A stretch of DNA of 64,000 bases from NCBI GenBank assembly GCA_000720535.1, contig JOAZ01000002.1, positions 62,001-126,000 of the forward strand, written 5' to 3'. The notes below the pieces were generated by a model that had not been told where the DNA came from, made no database searches, and saw only the letters and a program-made list of their open reading frames with translations. Made by a program: the position numbers and the translations under genes. The stretch comes from Streptomyces halstedii. GTDB lineage: Bacteria; Actinomycetota; Actinomycetes; Streptomycetales; Streptomycetaceae. Shown in pieces: positions 59,226-64,000 of this stretch (positions are counted from its first letter, which is position 1; each line of letters begins with the position of its first letter).

Positions 59226-59269
59226 TGTGCCCCCGGCAGGATTCGAACCTGCGACACCCGCTTTAGGAG
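59226..59269. repeat. right att direct repeat, inside tRNA-Arg
   Basis: 44 bp, identical to 51050-51093, extending from just beyond the tRNA 3' end to the anticodon loop. Integration here keeps the tRNA intact because the 5' part lies on the chromosomal side. Confidence 0.92.
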
Positions 59270-59300
59270 AGCGGTGCTCTATCCCCTGAGCTACGAAGGC
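59228..59300 (-). tRNA. tRNA-Arg (anticodon CCT)
   Basis: 73 nt on the minus strand. Acceptor arms GCCTTCG and CGGGGGC pair (two G-T), discriminator A; the D arm is GCTC/GAGC, the anticodon arm CCGCT-CTCCTAA-AGCGG with anticodon CCT, and the T arm GCAGG-TTCGAAT-CCTGC. CCA is not encoded. The gene is the integration site of the island to its left. Confidence 0.95.
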
Positions 59301-59422
59301 GGGGTCCCGGACACGTAGGTCCACCGATCCCGTGGTGTGCCTGTGGAGGGGCACGCCGCCGTCAGTGTAGCGGGTGAGGGCGGGCGGGCGTGGGGGTCGG
59401 CCCTGGCTCTGTCCGGCCCGGG

Positions 59423-60700
59423 TCACGGGCGGGTGATCCGTATGCGGTAGTTGTCGTCGGCGTCCTTGTCCAGCACGGATATGCGTATGCCGTTGGACCG
59501 GTCGTTGAAGGTCTCGCCCGGTTCGAACGGGGCGTCGGAGAGTTCGGCGTGGACGTTGGGGCGGCGGGTGCAGCCGCCGCTGTTCTCGGTGCTGTCCGCG
59601 ACGGAGACCGGGCCCTGGCCGGTGTCGACGTCCGAGCTGACCTTGTAGATGAGGACGCCCGGCCGACAGACCGCCTCGTCGTTGCCGCCCGGCGTCCGTA
59701 CCTCCACCGCGTACCCGGACTCGGCGGTCACCGGCACGAACGCCAGCTTCGGGCCGCCCGGGGTGGCCAGGGGGCCGAGGGTGTGCTCGCTGGTCCCGGT
59801 CGCCGAGGCGCAGCTGACCTGGTCGTCGGAGAGCCAGCCGAGCTTCCACTTGTGCCAGCCCAGCAGGTCGTTGTTGGCGCCCCAGTCCTCGGACATGATG
59901 TCCCAGTGCCCCACGGCCCCGCCGCCCTCCATCGTGTACAGGTCGGGGAGGCCGAAGACGTGGCCGTTCTCGTGCGGCAGTACGCGGTAGCCGGTCTCCT
60001 CGTACGAGCCGGAGCCGTCGTCCTGGCGGCTGTAGACGAAGGACGTGTTGGAGAGGGGTACGCCGTCGGCCGAGGGTGCTTCGTCGTTGCCGGAGAAGGT
60101 CACCGACAGGACGGTGTCCAGCGCGGAGGGGCCCGCGTTCGGGGTGACCAGCACATTGACCAGGTCGTACGCGGAGAAGTCGACCTTCGGGTCGGCGACG
60201 GTCACCAGGTCCTTGACGAGTTTGCGGTACCCCGGTTCGTACGGTGAGCCGCGCTCGATCCCGTACTCCGAGAACGGCAGCGGCATGCGCAGCCAGTCCT
60301 TCACCGGGGCCTCCGGGACGTAGTCGAGGCGGCCGTAGGAGCTGGTGTGGAACCAGTCGGACGTCTGCGGGAAGAACTCCGCGAGCCGGTCCGTCGCCGG
60401 TGCCTTCCCCTCGGCGTCCGGGAAGTCGATCATCAGGTTGAGGGCCCTGACCTGCCCGGTCGAGCGGGTGTAGCCGTGCGGGGTCGGTATGCCCTCCGAC
60501 ATCTGCACGCCCATGGTCGCGGGGATACGGCACGGGGCCAGGCCGGTACCCCGGGGTGCGGACACCGGACCCGCGGAGGCGCGGCTGGAGAGCGGGATCG
60601 TGGAGCTGGCCGATGCCATGGTCGCGATGACCAGGGCCGTCGCTCCGGCGAGCGCGAGGGGGCGGCGGAAGCTGCGTATCCGGTGGCGGGGATGGTGCAT
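59423..60700 (-). CDS. secreted M6-family (immune inhibitor A-like) metalloprotease
   Basis: 425 residues. A signal peptide (basic MHHPRHRIRSFRRP, then LALAGATALVIATMASA) is followed by the M6 metallopeptidase domain with zinc motif HENGHVFGLPDL (HExxH) near residue 243, a downstream MSEDWG-type turn and a beta-rich C-terminus. It is exported and cleaves proteins outside the cell. ATG 60700 is chosen because it begins the signal peptide; the frame continues upstream without signal. It diverges from the tetR gene at 60973. Confidence 0.9.
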   Translation of the reverse strand: MHHPRHRIRSFRRPLALAGATALVIATMASASSTIPLSSRASAGPVSAPRGTGLAPCRIPATMGVQMSEGIPTPHGYTRSTGQVRALNLMIDFPDAEGKAPATDRLAEFFPQTSDWFHTSSYGRLDYVPEAPVKDWLRMPLPFSEYGIERGSPYEPGYRKLVKDLVTVADPKVDFSAYDLVNVLVTPNAGPSALDTVLSVTFSGNDEAPSADGVPLSNTSFVYSRQDDGSGSYEETGYRVLPHENGHVFGLPDLYTMEGGGAVGHWDIMSEDWGANNDLLGWHKWKLGWLSDDQVSCASATGTSEHTLGPLATPGGPKLAFVPVTAESGYAVEVRTPGGNDEAVCRPGVLIYKVSSDVDTGQGPVSVADSTENSGGCTRRPNVHAELSDAPFEPGETFNDRSNGIRISVLDKDADDNYRIRITRP

Positions 60701-60972
60701 GAGGCTCGCCTTCGGGCTCCGCGGCAGCCGGCCGGCCCCGGGCTGCGCTCTGGCGATCAGCCTGTGCCGGGTCCTGTGTGCCCGCCCGTTGGGTGCGCCG
60801 TTGGAGGGGATTCCCGAGCCATGAGAGGTGATGCAGGTCACAATCAGGTGTGAAATAACCGGGGAGGGTCTCCCCGTTTACACCTGTGTTCCCGCGAACC
60901 GGGGACGTGTTCCCCGGTTGTGCGGGCATCGCACGGAGGGGATCACTCCGAACGAGAAGGAAGGTCCGTGTC

Positions 60973-61635
60973 GTGGAGACCGTCGACGAAACCGCCGCGT
61001 GCTCGGTGCCGCGCCGTGCGACCCGGCCGCGGGCCGACGCGCTGCGCAACCGGGAGCGGATCGTGACGGCCGCCCGTGAGATGTTCGTCGAGTTCGGGCC
61101 GGACGTGCCGCTCGACGAGGTCGCGCGCCGGGCCGGGGTCGGCAACGCCACGCTCTACCGGAACTTCCCCGACCGGGCCGCGCTGACCCACGAGGTCGTG
61201 CTCGCGGTCACCTGCCGTACCACCGACCGCGCGGAGGAAGCGGCGACGGGGGAATCCGACCCGTTCGCCGCGCTCAGCCGCTTCGTGCACGCGGCGGCCG
61301 ACGAACGGATCGGTGCCCTGTGCCCGATGTTGTCCGGCGGCTTCGACAAGGACCATCCCGAACTGCTCGCCGAGCGCCGTCGCCTCGAAGAGGCCGTCGA
61401 AGGGCTCGTCGAGCGCGCCATGTCCGCGGGGCGGCTGCGCACCGACATCGCCGTCGGTGACGTACTCGTCGCTCTCTCCCAGCTCACCCGGCCGCTGCCC
61501 GGCATCGCCTGTCCAGGCATCGACCGGTTCACCCACCGCCATCTCCAGCTCTTCCTGGACGGCCTGCGTGCTCCGGCCCGTTCGGAACTGCCCGGATCGG
61601 CGGCGACCTTGGAGGATCTGCGCCGCGGACGCTGA
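60973..61635 (+). CDS. TetR-family regulator, probable repressor of the DHA2 exporter
   Basis: 220 residues. The helix-turn-helix (about 22-70) reads RERIVTAAREMFVEFGPDVPLDEVARRAGVGNATLYRNFPDRAAL without breaks in pattern. The C-terminal domain has ERIGALCPMLSGGFDKDHPELLAERRRLEEAV. GTG 60973 has AAGGAAGG upstream. It is co-oriented with, and 357 bp upstream of, the efflux gene; TetR-MFS pairs of this type usually sense the exported drug. Confidence 0.88.
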   Translation: METVDETAACSVPRRATRPRADALRNRERIVTAAREMFVEFGPDVPLDEVARRAGVGNATLYRNFPDRAALTHEVVLAVTCRTTDRAEEAATGESDPFAALSRFVHAAADERIGALCPMLSGGFDKDHPELLAERRRLEEAVEGLVERAMSAGRLRTDIAVGDVLVALSQLTRPLPGIACPGIDRFTHRHLQLFLDGLRAPARSELPGSAATLEDLRRGR

Positions 61636-61992
61636 CTCGTGCCGCGACGCCCAGGATCAATCATCAGACGAAATCGAACCAGAACAGATCGGAACGGACT
61701 GGACCGGACCAGATCGAATCAGGTCAGACCGGATTGGATCGAATCGGACCGGATCGGACCGGTAGGCCGGTAGTCGTCCGGTCCGGCCGGTGGGCCCCTG
61801 CCGGACGGCAGGACTCCGGCCCCCGCGGCCGGTCCGGTCCGCACCCCGACGAAGCGCCGAGGCCCGACCAGCGGGTCCGGCTCTTGGCACCGCACTCCCT
61901 TTTCGCGGTTCCGCCGCGGGCTCGTACCCGGGCCCGGCGCGGAACCGGTCACGACTCTTCGCGTCCACGCGCGTCCCTAGGTGGCTACTCCC
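61636..61992. other. intergenic region with a degenerate 5-bp repeat array
   Basis: From about 61677 to 61770 the sequence runs in 5-bp steps close to GGACC or GGATC (GGAAC, GGACT, GGACC, AGATC, GAATC, GGTCA and so on), about 18 units. The rest (61771-61980) is unremarkable GC-rich DNA holding the exporter promoter. No gene is supported. Confidence 0.7.
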
Positions 61993-63525
61993 ATGTCGAA
62001 AATCGCCGACACCTCACTTCCCGACCCCAGTCGCTGGAAAGCGCTGGCCTTCATCGCCCTCGCCCAGCTGATGGTCGTGCTCGACGCGACCATCGTGAAC
62101 ATCGCCCTGCCCTCCGCCCAGACCGACCTGGGGATATCCGAGGGCAACAAGCAGTGGGTGATCACCGCGTACGCCCTCGCGTTCGGCGGGCTCCTCCTCT
62201 TCGGCGGGCGCATCGCCGACCTCTGGGGGCGCAAGCGCACCTTCGTGGTCGGGCTGCTCGGCTTCGCCCTGGCGTCCGCGCTCGGCGGCGCCGCCCAGGG
62301 CCAGGCCATGATGTTCGGCTCGCGTGCCCTCCAGGGTGTCTTCGGCGCACTGCTGGCACCCGCCGCGCTCTCTCTGCTCGCGGTGATGTTCACCGACGCC
62401 AAGGAGCGCGCCAAGGCGTTCGGCATCTACGGCGCCATCGCCGGTGGCGGCGGCGCGGTCGGCCTCATCCTCGGCGGCTTCCTGACCGAGTACCTGAACT
62501 GGCGCTGGACGTTCTTCGTCAACATCCCGTTCGCGGTGCTCGCCGCCGCCGGTGCCTACTTCGTCATCCGTGAGCCGGCCGGCGGCCGCAACCGCTCGCC
62601 GCTCGACATCCCCGGTGTCGTCCTGTCCACGCTCGGTCTCGTCTCGCTGGTGTACGGCTTCACCCGCGCCGAGTCGGCCGGCTGGTCGGACTCGCTGACC
62701 GTCGGCATGTTCATCGCGGCCGGTGTGCTGCTGGTGGCCTTCGTCGCCACCGAGTCGCGGGTCAGGTCGCCGCTGCTGCCGCTGCGCGTCCTGACCGACC
62801 GCAACCGCGGAGGGGTCTACCTCTCGCTGGGCCTCGCCGTCATCGCGATGTTCGGGCTCTTCCTCTTCCTGACGTACTACCTCCAGGTGGTCCAGGGCTA
62901 CTCGCCGGTCAAGACCGGCTTCGCGTTCATGCCGATGATCGCGGGCATGATCACCGGTTCCACGCAGATCGGCGCCCGCCTGATGACCCGGGTCCCGCCG
63001 AGGCTGCTGATGGGCCCCGGCTTCCTGGTCGCCGCCGTCGGCATGCTGCTGCTGACCCAGCTGGACCTCGACACCTCGTACGCGGGCGTCATCCTGCCGG
63101 CGCAGTTGCTGCTCGGCCTGGGGATGGGTACGGCGTTCATGCCGGCCATGTCGCTGGCCACGCACGGCATCGAGCCGCGTGACGCCGGGGTCGCCTCCGC
63201 GATGGTGAACACCTCGCAGCAGGTCGGGGGTGCCATCGGTACGGCGCTGCTCAACACCATCGCCGCCGGGGCCACCACCGCCTACATCGCCGACCACGCC
63301 GCGGGCGCCGGTGACCCGAAGCTGCTCCAGTTCCAGGCCATGGTCAGCGGTTTCGCCGCCGCGATCTGGTGGGCGGTCGGCATCCTCGTGGCCGCCTCGG
63401 CGATCGCGGTGACGCTCGTCAACACCGGGCGTCCCGGTTCGGGACCCACGGGCCCGGCCGGTGGTACGGGTGAGCGGGCGGACGGTACCGAGGACGAGTT
63501 CCGCATCCCGGTCGTCGCCCACTGA
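61993..63525 (+). CDS. DHA2-type MFS drug exporter (EmrB/QacA family)
   Basis: 510 residues, 14 predicted helices. Signatures: LDATIVNIALPSAQTDL in helix 1 (motif D1), GRIADLWGRKRTFVVG (motif A loop), GGFLTEYLNWRWTFFVNIPF (motif C and following loop). It exports antibiotics or dyes using the proton gradient. ATG 61993 has AGGTGG 8 nt upstream; the in-frame GTG 61981 lacks one. A TetR gene lies upstream. Its last codons (VVAH and stop) are duplicated as a 22-bp copy 52 bp further on (63563). Confidence 0.92.
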   Translation: MSKIADTSLPDPSRWKALAFIALAQLMVVLDATIVNIALPSAQTDLGISEGNKQWVITAYALAFGGLLLFGGRIADLWGRKRTFVVGLLGFALASALGGAAQGQAMMFGSRALQGVFGALLAPAALSLLAVMFTDAKERAKAFGIYGAIAGGGGAVGLILGGFLTEYLNWRWTFFVNIPFAVLAAAGAYFVIREPAGGRNRSPLDIPGVVLSTLGLVSLVYGFTRAESAGWSDSLTVGMFIAAGVLLVAFVATESRVRSPLLPLRVLTDRNRGGVYLSLGLAVIAMFGLFLFLTYYLQVVQGYSPVKTGFAFMPMIAGMITGSTQIGARLMTRVPPRLLMGPGFLVAAVGMLLLTQLDLDTSYAGVILPAQLLLGLGMGTAFMPAMSLATHGIEPRDAGVASAMVNTSQQVGGAIGTALLNTIAAGATTAYIADHAAGAGDPKLLQFQAMVSGFAAAIWWAVGILVAASAIAVTLVNTGRPGSGPTGPAGGTGERADGTEDEFRIPVVAH

Positions 63526-63584
63526 CCGGCCGGTTCGCCCACCGATCGGCCGCCTGCTGAGGGTCGTCGCCCACTGACCGGCCG
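63511..63584. repeat. 22-bp direct repeat duplicating the exporter 3' end
   Basis: 63511-63532 (inside the gene and across its stop) recurs at 63563-63584. Related CCGATCGGCC/CTGGTCGGCC pieces continue to 63620, so the whole stretch is a degenerate repeat cluster. Confidence 0.75.
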
Positions 63585-63672
63585 TTTCGCCGACTGGTCG
63601 GCCGTTCGGCCCGCTGACCGGTTCGTCGTCGCCCGTCGCTCACTGGCGGCTCGTGGCGTCTGCCCTGGTCGT

Positions 63673-63707
63673 CTGCCCTGGTTCCGCTCGACGCGGAGCC
63701 AGGGCAG
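63673..63707. terminator. bidirectional terminator between exporter and marR
   Basis: CTGCCCTGGTTCCGC (63673-63687) pairs with GCGGAGCCAGGGCAG (63693-63707) with one G-T pair. The right arm is also a copy of the last 15 bp of the marR coding sequence and beyond (63745-63764). Confidence 0.75.
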
Positions 63708-63741
63708 ATCCGTTTCCTGTCCGTCCGTCTTCCGTGTCCGC

Positions 63742-64000
63742 TCAGCGGAGCCAGGGCAGGTCCGCGTCCGTGCCCTCGGGCTGGAGCCCGGCGGCGACGA
63801 CCCGCATGATCTCGCCGAGGTTCCGCACCTGTTCGGGGGTGAGCCGGGCGAACATCGCCTGCCGTACGGCGGCGACGTGACCCGGTGCGGACCGGACGAG
63901 CATCGCGTGGCCCTCGTCGGTCAGTACGGCGTTCTGCCCGCGCTTGTCGGAGGGGCAGTCCTCGCGGCGGACCCAGCCGTTCTTCTCCAGCCGGGCCACC
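63742..64000 (-). CDS. MarR-family regulator (5' end outside window)
   Basis: About 85 C-terminal residues. The wing and recognition region reads RLEKNGWVRREDCPSDKRGQNAVLTDEGHAML, the classic MarR DxRG-type wing (DKRGQ), followed by the dimerisation helix LTPEQVRNLGEIMRVVAAGL. The N-terminus lies beyond 64000. It is convergent with the DHA2 exporter; its 3' end sequence is repeated in the terminator between them. Confidence 0.9.
   Translation of the reverse strand, partial: VARLEKNGWVRREDCPSDKRGQNAVLTDEGHAMLVRSAPGHVAAVRQAMFARLTPEQVRNLGEIMRVVAAGLQPEGTDADLPWLR

Larger units (their letters stand above)
51050..59269. mobile_element. integrated island in tRNA-Arg(CCT), about 8.2 kb
   Basis: The island is bounded by 44-bp perfect direct repeats, one inside the intact tRNA-Arg gene. 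Much of the interior has lower GC than the chromosome on both sides and mixed gene orientation. Contents: unknown two-gene unit, transposase remnant, TOPRIM protein, a decayed gene, CD-NTase plus 2TM pair, HAD protein, broken and intact XRE proteins. No integrase, excisionase, relaxase, FtsK/Tra or Rep gene was recognised inside, so it is probably an immobile or trans-mobilised defence island. An integrase remnant sits just outside the left end. Confidence 0.85.

Overview
The window is high-GC actinobacterial chromosome, almost certainly Streptomyces. The signs are strong G/C bias at third codon positions, frequent GTG starts, XRE/DUF397 regulator pairs, F420 biosynthesis, futalosine-pathway menaquinone genes and an IdeR/DmdR-type iron box. 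No rRNA, CRISPR array or replication origin was seen. One complete tRNA gene, tRNA-Arg(CCT), is present.

Layout. 1-4.1 kb: menaquinone genes (end of a MqnP prenyltransferase, a UbiX-like flavin prenyltransferase, an Lrp/AsnC regulator, MqnE) with a rhomboid protease. 4.2-9.1 kb: GNAT, DUF4229 protein, a DAACS symporter behind a Cys-rich leader peptide, a secreted lipase-like hydrolase, a TetR regulator. 9.1-14.9 kb: a lipid block (MaoC hydratase, FabG4-type reductase, divergent thiolase, acyl-CoA ligase) in the same order as mycobacterial htdX-fabG4-fadA2. 14.9-22.2 kb: iron-box-controlled siderophore-interacting protein, F420-type LLM oxidoreductase, class B PBP, membrane protein, a deletion scar joining two broken genes, a flavin monooxygenase with divergent TetR. 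22.2-29.3 kb: a translationally coupled six-gene operon (ApnO-, OiaC-, LerI-, DerI-, LerK-like enzymes and an MFS carrier) with a divergent FadR/GntR regulator. By family content this is a D-apionate to L-erythrulose to D-erythrose-4-phosphate route. 29.5-49.5 kb: HAD phosphatase, FbiC, two XRE/DUF397 modules, an AhpD-like protein, a degenerate ADP-ribosylglycohydrolase, an SSS transporter, GPP34, a D-Ala-D-Ala carboxypeptidase with a very long disordered N-terminus, a membrane protein, a flavoprotein, an Mrr-TerD fusion and a pterin dehydratase.

Mobile region. A 44-bp perfect direct repeat of the 3' half of tRNA-Arg(CCT) lies at 51050-51093 and 59226-59269 and bounds an ~8.2-kb island of visibly lower GC. 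Inside are an unrecognised two-gene unit (346-aa protein plus overlapping 60-aa membrane peptide), a transposase remnant, a 588-aa TOPRIM protein, a minimal CBASS-like pair (cGAS/DncV-like nucleotidyltransferase plus 2TM SLATT-type protein), a HAD protein and broken/complete XRE proteins. No integrase, relaxase, FtsK/Tra or Rep gene lies inside. A tyrosine-integrase C-terminal fragment lies just outside the left repeat, back to back with a truncated regulator, which suggests decay of a second element at the same site. The island reads as a small defence island.

59.3 kb to the end: secreted M6 metalloprotease, TetR plus DHA2-type exporter, an imperfect 5-bp repeat array, and the end of a MarR gene running off the window.
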